Positions 54,028 through 62,298 of a stretch of DNA of 64,000 nt are shown piece by piece. The translations under genes and the position numbers were made by a program. Position 1 is the stretch's first letter; each line of letters opens with the position of its first letter. The notes beneath the pieces were generated by a model. That model made no database searches, was not told the origin of the DNA, and was given only the letters and a program-made list of their open reading frames with translations. Origin of the DNA: Pseudomonas brassicacearum (GTDB lineage Bacteria > Pseudomonadota > Gammaproteobacteria > Pseudomonadales > Pseudomonadaceae); contig NZ_CP007410.1 of the NCBI RefSeq assembly GCF_000585995.1, forward strand, positions 5,235,430 through 5,299,429, written 5' to 3'.

Positions 54028-54063
54028 GCTCTTGCTCTTGCTCTTGCTCTTGCTCTTGCTCTG
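54028..54063. repeat. Hexanucleotide tandem repeat (GCTCTT)5-6
   Basis: Five perfect GCTCTT units and a sixth ending G, near the inner end of the right arm. Outside any gene, so possibly a variable tract. Confidence 0.9.
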
Positions 54064-54072
54064 CTTTTGATC

Positions 54073-54300
54073 TTGATCCGGGCGCCCCGTTAAACCACGC
54101 TGGCCGAACGCAGGCATTGCGCAGTGGGCACCTCGGCATGGATGCCGAGGTAGCCGCGCTGGACCATGGATGGTCCTTCGCGGCGGGCCCACGGAGCAAT
54201 GCCGGAGTGAGGGCATGCCGAGCCTAGGCGAGGCACCAAGTGGTGGGGCAAGAGCGCTTTGGTTACTTTCGCGCTTTTCGAAAGTGACCCGCCGTAAGGG
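54073..54300 (-). repeat. Right arm of the large inverted repeat, inner part
   Basis: Inverted, imperfect copy of 53502-53774, interrupted at 54300 by the IS256-family element and continuing at 55665-55718. Confidence 0.85.
54292..54300. repeat. Target-site duplication, left copy
   Basis: CCGTAAGGG directly abuts the left end of the IS and is repeated at 55665-55673. Confidence 0.75.
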
Positions 54301-55664
54301 GGGGGTGTCAGAAATTTTGTGTTCGGGCATAACATGAGTAAGAGGTGCATGTATGCCAACCAAGAAGAAACCCGCGTTGCGAGAGCTGCCGAAAATCCCG
54401 AAAGAGCTGCTTGAGCAATTTACCGATGGACCGATGACCGCTGAAGCCATTGAGGATGCCTCTGCGGCGTTCAAGAAGGCTTTGATCGAGCGAGCCTTGA
54501 GTGCTGAGCTTGGCCACCACCTGGGCTATCCGCCGGGCGCGCAGCGCCCAGAGGATGAAACCAACCAGCGCAATGGCAAAAGCGGCAAGACGGTTCTAAC
54601 CGGTGATGGTCCGCTCCGACTGGATATTCCTCGCGACCGGGACGGCAGTTTTTCTCCCATCCTGATCCCCAAACACGAGCGGCGTTACACTGGGTTCGAC
54701 GACAAGATCATCGCCATGTATGCCCGCGGAATGACTGTTAGAGAGATCCGTGCGTTTCTTTCCGAGCAGTACGGTACGGACGTTTCTCCCGACTTCATTA
54801 GCTCTGTAACCGACGAAGTCATGGCAGAGATCGGTGCCTGGCAACAGCGGCCTTTGGAGCCGATGTATCCGGTTATTTTCTTCGATGCTCTGCGGGTCAA
54901 AATCCGCGAAGAGGGGCTGGTTCGCAACAAGGCAATCTACCTGGCCTTGGGTGTTTTGCCTGACGGAACACGCGATATTCTCGGCATTTGGATCGAAACG
55001 ACCGAGGGCGCCAAATTCTGGATGAAGGTGTTCAACGACCTCAAGACACGCGGCGTCGAAGACGTGTTGATTGCTGTGACCGATGGCCTTAAAGGCATGC
55101 CGGAAGCTCTCAGCGCTGTATTTCCGGACACGACACTGCAAACATGCATTGTTCATCTGATCCGCAACAGTCTTGATTACGCGGCTTGGGATAAGCGCCG
55201 CGAACTGGCCAAGGCGCTCAAACCGATCTATCAGGCAGTCACCGCCGAAGCGGCCGAGCAAGCGCTGGATGCGTTTGAAAGCGGGCCATGGGGCAAGCAG
55301 TATCCGACGGTAGTGGCTGCTTGGCGCCGCGCTTGGGATCGTGTGATTCCTTTTTTCGTTTTCCCGCCGGCGATCCGAAAAGTGATCTACACGACCAACG
55401 CCATTGAGAGCATCAACGCTCAACTGCGCAAGATCATCAAGACCCGAGGCCACTTCCCGACCGACGATGCGGCGACCAAGCTGATCTGGCTTGGGCTGCG
55501 CAATATCACAGCAAACTGGGGTTCAGCGGCCCATGACTGGAAAAGTGCGATGAATCAATTCGCGATTCTGTACGGAGATCGATTTATCAGACCGACCTGG
55601 TAAAAGCATGGCCTGCCTAACGGCAGGCCGTTACCGGCCCGCACACAAAATATCTGACAGTCCC
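54301..55664 (+). mobile_element. IS256-family insertion sequence, 1364 bp
   Basis: Ends are imperfect inverted repeats: left GGGGGTGTCAGAAATTTTGT, right (minus strand) GGGACTGTCAGATATTTTGT, followed by further pairing to CGGGC. A 9-bp duplication CCGTAAGGG flanks the element, in line with the 8-9 bp usual for IS256. The transposase is intact. It is inserted into the right arm of the large inverted repeat. Confidence 0.85.
54353..55603 (+). CDS. IS256-family transposase
   Basis: A 416-aa mutator-type DDE transposase. The acidic triad is recognisable in VIFFDALRVKIRE (D), AVTDGLKGMPEAL (D) and NAIESINAQLRK (E). The N-terminal region (GHHLGYPPG) is family-typical. Full length with no disruption, so the element may be active. 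Confidence 0.95.
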   Translation: MPTKKKPALRELPKIPKELLEQFTDGPMTAEAIEDASAAFKKALIERALSAELGHHLGYPPGAQRPEDETNQRNGKSGKTVLTGDGPLRLDIPRDRDGSFSPILIPKHERRYTGFDDKIIAMYARGMTVREIRAFLSEQYGTDVSPDFISSVTDEVMAEIGAWQQRPLEPMYPVIFFDALRVKIREEGLVRNKAIYLALGVLPDGTRDILGIWIETTEGAKFWMKVFNDLKTRGVEDVLIAVTDGLKGMPEALSAVFPDTTLQTCIVHLIRNSLDYAAWDKRRELAKALKPIYQAVTAEAAEQALDAFESGPWGKQYPTVVAAWRRAWDRVIPFFVFPPAIRKVIYTTNAIESINAQLRKIIKTRGHFPTDDAATKLIWLGLRNITANWGSAAHDWKSAMNQFAILYGDRFIRPTW

Positions 55665-55673
55665 CCGTAAGGG
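55665..55673. repeat. Target-site duplication, right copy
   Basis: CCGTAAGGG, identical to 54292-54300, immediately right of the IS. Confidence 0.75.
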
Positions 55674-55718
55674 CGGAACCGCCAGTAGCCGTTACCAAAA
55701 AAACGGATATACACACAA
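55674..55718 (-). repeat. Right arm of the large inverted repeat, outer part
   Basis: Continues the right arm after the IS; its end GGATATACACACAA is the complement of the left arm start at 53502. Without the IS and one TSD copy the arm would be about 270 bp, close to the left arm. Confidence 0.85.
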
Positions 55719-55744
55719 ACTCCCACCTCCCTTGTGAAAGCAAC

Positions 55745-57241
55745 TCAGTCTTGCCTACCGACGCTTGCTCCCCCCAACAACGACCCCATCAACCCCCGCA
55801 CCAACTGCCGCCCCAACTGATTGGCCGCCTGGCGCATCGCCGATTTCAACGCCTGGCCAGCCGCCGTACCGAGGAACTCCCCAGCCTTTTCAGTAAAACT
55901 CGGCTCTTCGCCCGCCGGTTTACCCGGAACCACTTCGGCCTGAGGCTCCAACCCCTTACGCCCCATCAACACTTCATAGGCCGACTCACGATCAATCGGC
56001 TTGTCATAACGCCCCCGCAACGGTGAAGTGGCGATCAGCCCGGCACGCTCAGCCTCGCTCAGCGGCCCGATGCGCGACTGCGGTGGCGCCACCAACACGC
56101 GCTGGACCATCTCCGGCGTGCCTTTTTCCTGCAAGGTACCCACCAAGGCTTCACCGATGCCAAGTTCGGTCAGTACCGCCAGGGCATCGAATTGCGGGTT
56201 CGGCCGGAAACCATCCGCCACCGCCCGCAGCGATTTCTGCTCCTTGGCGGTAAAGGCCCGCAGGCCATGCTGGATGCGCAACCCCAACTGCGCCAGTACA
56301 TCGTCTGGCAAATCTCCCGGCGACTGGGTCACGAAATACACCCCGACGCCCTTGGAACGGATAAGCCGCACCACTTGTTCCAAACGTTCCTGCAAGGCCT
56401 TGGGCGTACCGGCAAACAGCAGGTGCGCCTCATCGAAGAACAGCGCCAGCAGCGGTTTGTCCGCATCGCCGCGCTCGGGCAATTGCTCGAACAGCTCAGC
56501 CAGTAGCCACAGCAGGAACGTCGCGTAGACCTTCGGTGCTTCATGCACCAGACGGCTGGCGTCCAGCAAGTGGATGCGACCACGGCCATCGCTGGCCGGT
56601 TGCAGGATGTCTTCGAGCTGCAAGGCCGGCTCACCAAACAACGCGTCCGCGCCCTGCTGCTCCAGGGTCGACAAGCGCCGCAACAAAGCCTGGCTGGAAC
56701 CGGTGGTCATCAACGCCGCATCGTCCCCCAGCAACTCGGGATTGTCCTTGAGGTGATTGAGCAGCGCCTTCAGGTCCTTGAGATCCAGCAGCAACAAGCC
56801 TTCGCGGTCGGCGACCTTGAAGGCGGCATACAACGCCGATTGCTGGCTGTCTGTCAGCTCAAGCAGGCTGCCGATCAGCAAGGGGCCCATTTCACTCAGC
56901 GTGGTGCGCAACGGATGACCCGATTGACCGTGGATGTCCCACAACGTCACGGGATAAGCCTGAGGCTTGTGGCCCAGCCAAGGCATCCCGGCGATGCGCT
57001 CGGCGATCTTGCCCTGGGGGTTGCCGGCGGCGCCGAGGCCGCACAAGTCACCTTTGATGTCCGCGGCGAACACCGCCACGCCGGCATCGCTGAACATCTC
57101 GGCCAGGCGCTGCAAGGTGACGGTCTTGCCGGTACCGGTGGCACCCGCCACCAGACCATGACGGTTCGCCAGGCGCATGGCCTGGACGATGGGCTGGCCG
57201 GCAAGGTCGGCACCGATAACGAGTTGCGATGAGTCAGGCAT
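55745..57241 (-). CDS. HerA-like ATPase (DUF853)
   Basis: A 498-aa FtsK/HerA-clan ATPase of the DUF853 type. Walker A is AGATGTGKTVTL near residue 36, Walker B is LLALFFDEAHLLF near 250. The C-terminal ~60 residues form a hydrophilic region ending in a glycine-rich tail. Function in DNA metabolism is uncertain. Start ATG 57241 has CAGGTGA upstream. Confidence 0.9.
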   Translation of the reverse strand: MPDSSQLVIGADLAGQPIVQAMRLANRHGLVAGATGTGKTVTLQRLAEMFSDAGVAVFAADIKGDLCGLGAAGNPQGKIAERIAGMPWLGHKPQAYPVTLWDIHGQSGHPLRTTLSEMGPLLIGSLLELTDSQQSALYAAFKVADREGLLLLDLKDLKALLNHLKDNPELLGDDAALMTTGSSQALLRRLSTLEQQGADALFGEPALQLEDILQPASDGRGRIHLLDASRLVHEAPKVYATFLLWLLAELFEQLPERGDADKPLLALFFDEAHLLFAGTPKALQERLEQVVRLIRSKGVGVYFVTQSPGDLPDDVLAQLGLRIQHGLRAFTAKEQKSLRAVADGFRPNPQFDALAVLTELGIGEALVGTLQEKGTPEMVQRVLVAPPQSRIGPLSEAERAGLIATSPLRGRYDKPIDRESAYEVLMGRKGLEPQAEVVPGKPAGEEPSFTEKAGEFLGTAAGQALKSAMRQAANQLGRQLVRGLMGSLLGGASVGRQD

Positions 57242-57548
57242 TTGGTCACCTGTGATAGTTGCGGTATGACGCCATTTTGCACGCTTATATAAAAGCACGC
57301 CCGGAGCATTTAGACCCGGTAGCAGGAATAAAAGCCTGCGAGTCCGGGCTGGCCTCATCGCGAGCAAGCTCGCTCCCACAGGATTCCGGCTGGAACATAG
57401 ATCCCATGTGGGAGCGAGCTTGCTCGCGATGGGGACCTGTCAGACAAACCAATCCCCACTGGCATCCCGTTTGCCACACAACCCCAACCGAACATCTATT
57501 CTTCATAAAGGTCAACACAGGAGAACACTGACCGGAGGGATGTTCATC
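57242..57548. other. Divergent intergenic region with REPIN
   Basis: 307 bp between the HerA-like ATPase and the glycosyltransferase; contains one REPIN (57354-57434) and no gene. Confidence 0.5.
57354..57434. repeat. REPIN, GTGGGAGCGAGCTTGCTCGCGA type
   Basis: Inverted REP pair of about 81 bp between divergent genes. Confidence 0.88.
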
Positions 57549-58661
57549 GTGCATATAGCGGACATAACCATGTTCTACGCCCCCGCCAGCGGAGGCGTGC
57601 GCACTTATCTGGATGCCAAGCACCGGCGCCTGGGCGATCGGCCCGGTATTCGCCATAGCCTGTTGATCCCCGGCGCGCATTTGAGCGAGCACGATGGGAT
57701 CTACAAGGTTCCGGCCCCTGCCCTGCCGTTCGGCAAGGGCTATCGTTTCCCGCTTCGCCTGGCCCCCTGGCGTAATGTCCTGCGCGACCTGCAACCGGAC
57801 CTGATTGAAGTGGGCGATCCCTACCTCACCGCGTGGGCCGCCCTGGATGCCCGGCGTCAGCTCGATGTGCCCGTGATCGGTTTTTATCATTCCGACCTGC
57901 CGCTGCTGGTGAGCAATCGCATGGGCAACTGGTTCACGCCCAATATCGAAGCTTATGTCAGCAAGTTGTATGGCAATTTCGACCGAGTCCTGGCGCCGAG
58001 CCAGGTCATGGCCGACAAACTGGCCGGGCTGGGCGTCAAGAACGTCTACGTGCAACCTTTGGGCGTGGACCTTCAAACCTTCAACCCCGCCGCTCGCGAT
58101 CCGGAGTTGCGTGCCGAACTGGGTATCGCCGAGGACACGCGCCTGCTGATTTTCGCCGGTCGCGGCTCCAAGGAAAAAAACCTGCCGGTGCTGCTCAAGT
58201 GCATGAAACGCCTGGGCGAGCGCTACCACCTGCTGCTGGTGGGTTCGTCGATGCCCGCGGTGGTGCCGGACAACGTCACGGTGGTCGATGAGTTCTGCCC
58301 GGCGCCGCAAGTCGCCCGGCTCATGGCCAGTGCCGATGCCCTGCTGCACGCCGGTGACCAGGAAACCTTCGGCCTGGTAATCCTCGAAGCCATGGCCAGC
58401 GGTATTCCCGTGGTGGCGGTGGCGGCCGGGGCCTTCACTGAGATCGTCCACGAAGATTGCGGCTTGCTGTGCACACCCGATAACCCACAGGCCATGGCCA
58501 ACGCCGTGCGGCAACTCTTCGCCGAAGGCTGCCAGCGCCGTGGCGCGTTGGCGCGTCGTCATGTGGAGCGCCACTACGCCTGGGATTCAGTGGTCAACAG
58601 CTTGCTGGGACATTATTACGCCGTGCTCGGCGAACAGATGCCGCTGCTGGCCAATGGTTGA
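57549..58661 (+). CDS. GT4-family glycosyltransferase
   Basis: A 370-aa GT-B fold retaining glycosyltransferase. N-terminal MHIADITMFYAPASGGVRTY binds the acceptor region; the C-terminal donor site has ETFGLVILEAMASGIPVVA with the E-x7-E motif near residue 280. The GTG at 57549 with GGAGG 9 bases upstream is preferred over ATG 57540, which is only 2-3 bases from the same SD. Donor and acceptor are unknown, possibly diacylglycerol or lipid-linked, given the next genes. Confidence 0.85.
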   Translation: MHIADITMFYAPASGGVRTYLDAKHRRLGDRPGIRHSLLIPGAHLSEHDGIYKVPAPALPFGKGYRFPLRLAPWRNVLRDLQPDLIEVGDPYLTAWAALDARRQLDVPVIGFYHSDLPLLVSNRMGNWFTPNIEAYVSKLYGNFDRVLAPSQVMADKLAGLGVKNVYVQPLGVDLQTFNPAARDPELRAELGIAEDTRLLIFAGRGSKEKNLPVLLKCMKRLGERYHLLLVGSSMPAVVPDNVTVVDEFCPAPQVARLMASADALLHAGDQETFGLVILEAMASGIPVVAVAAGAFTEIVHEDCGLLCTPDNPQAMANAVRQLFAEGCQRRGALARRHVERHYAWDSVVNSLLGHYYAVLGEQMPLLANG

Positions 58662-58677
58662 GACGGGGTTCGTGTCG

Positions 58678-59445
58678 ATGACTCATTCGCCCAGCGTGTT
58701 ATTGGTGCTGCACGACGTGGCGCCGCAAACCTGGCCCGACTACCAGCCATTTGTCGAAGCCGTCGACGCCCTTGGCCAGGTGCCGATGACCTGGCTGGTG
58801 GTGCCTGACTTCCACCGCCGCAACGCCCTGGAGGCTCACCCAGGTTTTCGGCGCTTGCTCGACAGCCGGGTCGAGCGTGGCGACGAGCTGGTGTTGCACG
58901 GTTATTACCATTGCGACGACGGTCCTGCGGCCCGGCATCCCAAGGATTGGTTCATGCGCCGGGTCTATACCCATGAAGGCGAGTTCTACAACCTGTCCGA
59001 GCACGCCGCCCTCACCCGCTTGCGCGCCGGTATCGAAACCTTTGAGCGTTACCACTGGCCGCTGGAAGGTTTTGTCGCCCCGGCCTGGCTGATGAGCGAA
59101 GGCACACGCCAGGCCTTGCGCCAATTACCGCTGAGCTACACCAGCGACACCCAACACCTTTATCGCCTGCCCGACTTCACTGCCATCGACGCCCCGGGGC
59201 TGGTCTGGAGCGCCCGCAGTGCCTGGCGCCGTGGCCTGTCGAAAGTCATCAGCGACCAGCGTGAACAGCGCTGGCGCCAGGCCCCGGTGATTCGCCTGGG
59301 CCTGCACCCGGTGGACATGCGCCACGGGTTCTCCCGGGATTACTGGCTGCGCACCCTCGAACGCCTGCTCCATGACGGTCGCGTGCCGATGACCAAGGTC
59401 GGCTGGCTGGCCACCCAGGGCCTGCGGGTCAGCAGCGCCGCATGA
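58678..59445 (+). CDS. DUF2334 polysaccharide deacetylase-like protein
   Basis: A 255-aa protein of the DUF2334 family, a NodB-type barrel. LLVLHDVAPQTWPDY near residue 10 holds the metal-binding Asp, and ELVLHGYYHCDDG near 68 the histidines. It may deacetylate a sugar made by the upstream GT4. ATG 58678 is preferred; an overlapping ATG at 58654 is possible. Its stop overlaps the next gene by 4 bases. Confidence 0.85.
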   Translation: MTHSPSVLLVLHDVAPQTWPDYQPFVEAVDALGQVPMTWLVVPDFHRRNALEAHPGFRRLLDSRVERGDELVLHGYYHCDDGPAARHPKDWFMRRVYTHEGEFYNLSEHAALTRLRAGIETFERYHWPLEGFVAPAWLMSEGTRQALRQLPLSYTSDTQHLYRLPDFTAIDAPGLVWSARSAWRRGLSKVISDQREQRWRQAPVIRLGLHPVDMRHGFSRDYWLRTLERLLHDGRVPMTKVGWLATQGLRVSSAA

Positions 59446-60437
59446 AACGGCTGATCTGGCTGGGCGTTGCGCTGCTCACGGCGTTGCTGGTGCCGTTGTT
59501 GGTGGGCGGCGGGGAAATGTGGTCGCGGGTGCAGCGCTTTCCCTTGTCGTTGCTGCTGACCATGCTCGGCATGATTGTGCTGTGCTGGGGTTTGAACTCT
59601 GTGCGCCTGCGGTTGCTGCTGGGTGAACACCGTGGGCGCATCGGCGGGCTGAAAAGCATGGCCGTGGTGATGTCCACCGAGTTCGCCATGTGCGCCACGC
59701 CCGGCGGCAGTGGCGGGCCGCTGACGCTGATGGCCCTGCTGGCGCGCAACGGCGTGCGGCCGGCCCATGGTAGCGCCGTGTTTGCCATGGATCAGCTGAG
59801 CGACCTGCTGTTCTTCCTCTGCGCCTTGGTGGGCATTTTGTTTTACGCGCTGTTCCAGAACCTCAGCCAGCGCATGGAATGGATGTTGGGATTGACTGCG
59901 GTTTCAATGTTTGGCGGACTGTTCGCCTGCGCACTGGTGGCCCGCTTCCATCGCCGACTGATCCTGCTGGGCGCTCGGCTACTGTGCCATTTGCGGGTCA
60001 AGAGCAGCACCCGCCGACGCTGGGCGCGCAAGATCCTGCACTTTCTCGCGGCCTTTACCGACACCTTGAAATTGCCACGGCAGACCTTGTTCCAAGTCTT
60101 CGGCCTGACGTGCCTCCACTGGGTGCTGCGCTACAGCGTGTTGTACCTGGCGTTGAAAGGGCTCGGCGCGGATTTGCAGTGGGCCTGGAGTTTCCTGATC
60201 CAGATGCTGTCACTGAGCGCGGGGCAATTCAGCCTATTGCCGGGCGGTGCCGGGGCGGCAGAGGTGACCTCGGCGGCGCTGTTGGCGCCCATGGTGGGCA
60301 AATCCACGGCGGCAGCGGCGATCCTGATCTGGCGAGCGGTGACCTATTACTTTTATTTGGTGGCGGGCGGGCCGGTGTTCTTTTTGATGGTCGGGCGACC
60401 ATTGATCAAGAAGCTGATAAAGCTCAGGCAGGCCTGA
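59442..60437 (+). CDS. Lysylphosphatidylglycerol synthase-like flippase membrane protein
   Basis: A 331-aa protein with about eight membrane helices, of the UPF0104/YbhN family (MprF flippase-like). The conserved EFAMCATPGGSGGPLTL near residue 79 and QFSLLPGGAGAAEVTSAALL near 262 are the family signature. It may flip the glycolipid made by the upstream enzymes. Its ATG overlaps the DUF2334 stop, so the three genes form one operon. Confidence 0.88.
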   Translation: MKRLIWLGVALLTALLVPLLVGGGEMWSRVQRFPLSLLLTMLGMIVLCWGLNSVRLRLLLGEHRGRIGGLKSMAVVMSTEFAMCATPGGSGGPLTLMALLARNGVRPAHGSAVFAMDQLSDLLFFLCALVGILFYALFQNLSQRMEWMLGLTAVSMFGGLFACALVARFHRRLILLGARLLCHLRVKSSTRRRWARKILHFLAAFTDTLKLPRQTLFQVFGLTCLHWVLRYSVLYLALKGLGADLQWAWSFLIQMLSLSAGQFSLLPGGAGAAEVTSAALLAPMVGKSTAAAAILIWRAVTYYFYLVAGGPVFFLMVGRPLIKKLIKLRQA

Positions 60438-60441
60438 TCGA

Positions 60442-60615
60442 TCAGCGTTTCTGTTCGGGCTCATCCTGAGGATGTAACTGCTCCCACAATTGCGCGGCAT
60501 CGGGAAACTCAGTGCCGTCATCCGGCCCCAACGCATCGGGGTCGTAGCGGCTCAGGCAGCCCTCGCCGAGGGTCGCCGGTGCACGGGAAGTGGCTTTATC
60601 CAATGGATCAGTCAT
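60442..60615 (-). CDS. Small conserved-type hypothetical protein (57 aa)
   Basis: A 57-residue acidic protein (MTDPLDKATSRAPATLGEGC at start, EPEQKR at end) with no recognised domain. It is separated from the upstream operon by 4 bases on the opposite strand and from purU by the purU terminator. I do not recognise a function; ribosome site is weak (CATGAGG around 60623). Confidence 0.55.
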   Translation of the reverse strand: MTDPLDKATSRAPATLGEGCLSRYDPDALGPDDGTEFPDAAQLWEQLHPQDEPEQKR

Positions 60616-60628
60616 GGTGGGCCTCATG

Positions 60629-60665
60629 AAAAAAGGGCCTGGCGATCGCTCGTCCAGGCCCTTTG
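60629..60665 (-). terminator. Intrinsic terminator of purU
   Basis: On minus, AAAGGGCCTGGACGAG, a short loop and its complement CCAGGCCCTTTTTT follow the purU stop by about 8 bases. Confidence 0.85.
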
Positions 60666-60672
60666 AGTGTAG

Positions 60673-61521
60673 TCAGAACACCACGGTCTTGTTGCCATGC
60701 ACCAATACCCGGTCTTCCAGGTGATAGCGCAAGCCCCGCGCCAACACCATCTTCTCCACATCACGACCGAAACGCACCATGTCTTCGATGCTGTCGCTGT
60801 GGCTGACGCGCACCACGTCCTGCTCGATGATCGGGCCGGCGTCCAGCTCTTCGGTCACGTAGTGGCAGGTGGCGCCAATCAGTTTCACGCCACGCATCGA
60901 CGCCTGGTGGTACGGCTTGGCGCCGACGAACGACGGCAGGAAACTGTGGTGGATATTGATGACCTGGTGGGCGTATTCGCGGCACAAGGCGGGCGGCAGG
61001 ATTTGCATGTAGCGAGCCAGCACCACCACCTCGGCCTCGTGCTGCTTGACCAGCCGCGAGACTTCGGCAAACGCCGGCTGCTTGTCCTGCGGGTTGACCG
61101 GTACGTGGTAGTACGGGATGCCATGCCACTCCACCATGCTGCGCAAGTCGTCGTGGTTGGAAATGACACAGGCAATGTCGCAATCGAGCTCATCGCTGTG
61201 CCAGCGGTGCAACAAGTCAGCCAGGCAGTGAGACTCGCGGCTGGCCATCAACACGACGCGCTTTTTCTGCGCGGTGTCGGTGATGCGCCAGTCCATCGAG
61301 AACTCTTCGGCAATCGGTGCAAATGCCTCACGAAAGGCTTCGATGCCGAAGGGCAGCGAGTCGGCACGAATCTCGTGACGCATGAAGAACCAGCCACTGT
61401 GATTGTCCGAGTGGTGGCTCGCTTCAGTGATCCAGCCGTTATGGGACGCCAGAAAGTTACTGACTTTAGCAACGATGCCGACGCGGTCCGGGCAAGCAAT
61501 CACCAGCCGAAAAGTGCGCAT
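60673..61521 (-). CDS. purU: Formyltetrahydrofolate deformylase
   Basis: Hydrolyses 10-formyl-THF to THF and formate, balancing the one-carbon pool. The 282-aa product has an N-terminal ACT domain (FRLVIACPDRVGIVAKVS) and the formyltransferase-type C-terminal domain with INIHHSFLPSF and the catalytic Asp in LDAGPIIEQDV. The ATG at 61521 (MRTFRLVIA) is the family N-terminus. Its role connects functionally to gcvT, although the genes are 55 kb apart. Confidence 0.95.
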   Translation of the reverse strand: MRTFRLVIACPDRVGIVAKVSNFLASHNGWITEASHHSDNHSGWFFMRHEIRADSLPFGIEAFREAFAPIAEEFSMDWRITDTAQKKRVVLMASRESHCLADLLHRWHSDELDCDIACVISNHDDLRSMVEWHGIPYYHVPVNPQDKQPAFAEVSRLVKQHEAEVVVLARYMQILPPALCREYAHQVINIHHSFLPSFVGAKPYHQASMRGVKLIGATCHYVTEELDAGPIIEQDVVRVSHSDSIEDMVRFGRDVEKMVLARGLRYHLEDRVLVHGNKTVVF

Positions 61522-61824
61522 TAGGGGAACTCCAGAACTTCGCAAAGGCGGCCATTCTAGCCATTGCGCAAAAAAACTGCAGTATCGATGACGCGCCGCG
61601 CCCATCGCGCCACCCCTGGGCCGCGAACGGCATGGCTGTGACGGCAGGCTATATGTGTGAACAGATGTGAGACTGCTCACAGTATTTAACTGCACTGCCC
61701 GTTTTTGTGGCACTGCACTAATTAATTAAATAAAACACGGCTTAAATGTTTACTTGATGAAACTGTCTGATTACTATTGCCGCACTGTCTCCTTGTCACC
61801 CGCGTCCTACATAAGGTAGTCCAA
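61522..61824. promoter_or_regulatory. AT-rich control region of mvaT
   Basis: The 303-bp divergent region is AT-rich from about 61675 to 61760 (e.g. CTAATTAATTAAATAAAACA), a suitable MvaT/H-NS nucleation tract for autoregulation. A possible -35/-10 pair TTTACT-N17-TACTAT lies at about 61750-61779. Confidence 0.45.
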
Positions 61825-62202
61825 ATGTCCTTGATCAATGAATACCGCGCCACTGAAGAAGCCATCAAAGAACTGCAAGCACGTCTGAAAAACCTGTCCC
61901 AAGACGACAAACTGCAAACCGAGCTGGAATTCGAAGGTAAACTGCGCACGCTGATGGGTGAGTACTCCAAGTCCCTGCGCGACATCATTGCCCTGCTGGA
62001 TCCAGAAGCCAAGTCGAGCAAAGCACCACGTGGCGCGGTAAAAACTACCGGCACCAAGCGCGCTCGCAAAGTTAAGCAATACAAAAACCCGCACAACGGC
62101 GAAGTCATCGAAACCAAAGGTGGCAACCACAAGACTCTGAAAGAGTGGAAAGCCAAGTGGGGCGGTGACGTGGTTGAAGGCTGGGCAACCCTGCTGGGTT
62201 GA
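61825..62202 (+). CDS. mvaT: H-NS-family transcriptional silencer MvaT
   Basis: A 125-aa xenogeneic silencer of Pseudomonas. The N-terminal coiled coil (SLINEYRATEEAIKELQARL and following) dimerises, and the C-terminal domain (YKNPHNGEVIETKGGNHK) binds AT-rich DNA by an AT-hook-like loop. It would be expected to silence AT-rich acquired genes such as the LysR/operon promoter here. The ATG at 61825 is supported by AAGGTAG-type spacing and family start MSLINEYR. MvaU is the alternative paralogue. Confidence 0.93.
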   Translation: MSLINEYRATEEAIKELQARLKNLSQDDKLQTELEFEGKLRTLMGEYSKSLRDIIALLDPEAKSSKAPRGAVKTTGTKRARKVKQYKNPHNGEVIETKGGNHKTLKEWKAKWGGDVVEGWATLLG

Positions 62203-62240
62203 GCCTCACCGGTTCGCACCGTTTCTTTGCGAACACAATA

Positions 62241-62267
62241 ACGCCAGCGATTGCTGGCGTTTTTTTA
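62241..62267 (+). terminator. Intrinsic terminator of mvaT
   Basis: Stem ACGCCAGC-GATT-GCTGGCGT followed by seven T residues, 38 bases after the stop. Confidence 0.92.
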
Positions 62268-62298
62268 TGCCTGTCATCTTCTTACTTCTTGGCACCGC

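Noticed and set aside
53896..54474. Long minus-strand frame covering the inverted repeat and hexamer tract
   Set aside because: Its translation is repeat-derived (KSKSKS run) and overlaps the IS end; it is not a protein-coding gene.
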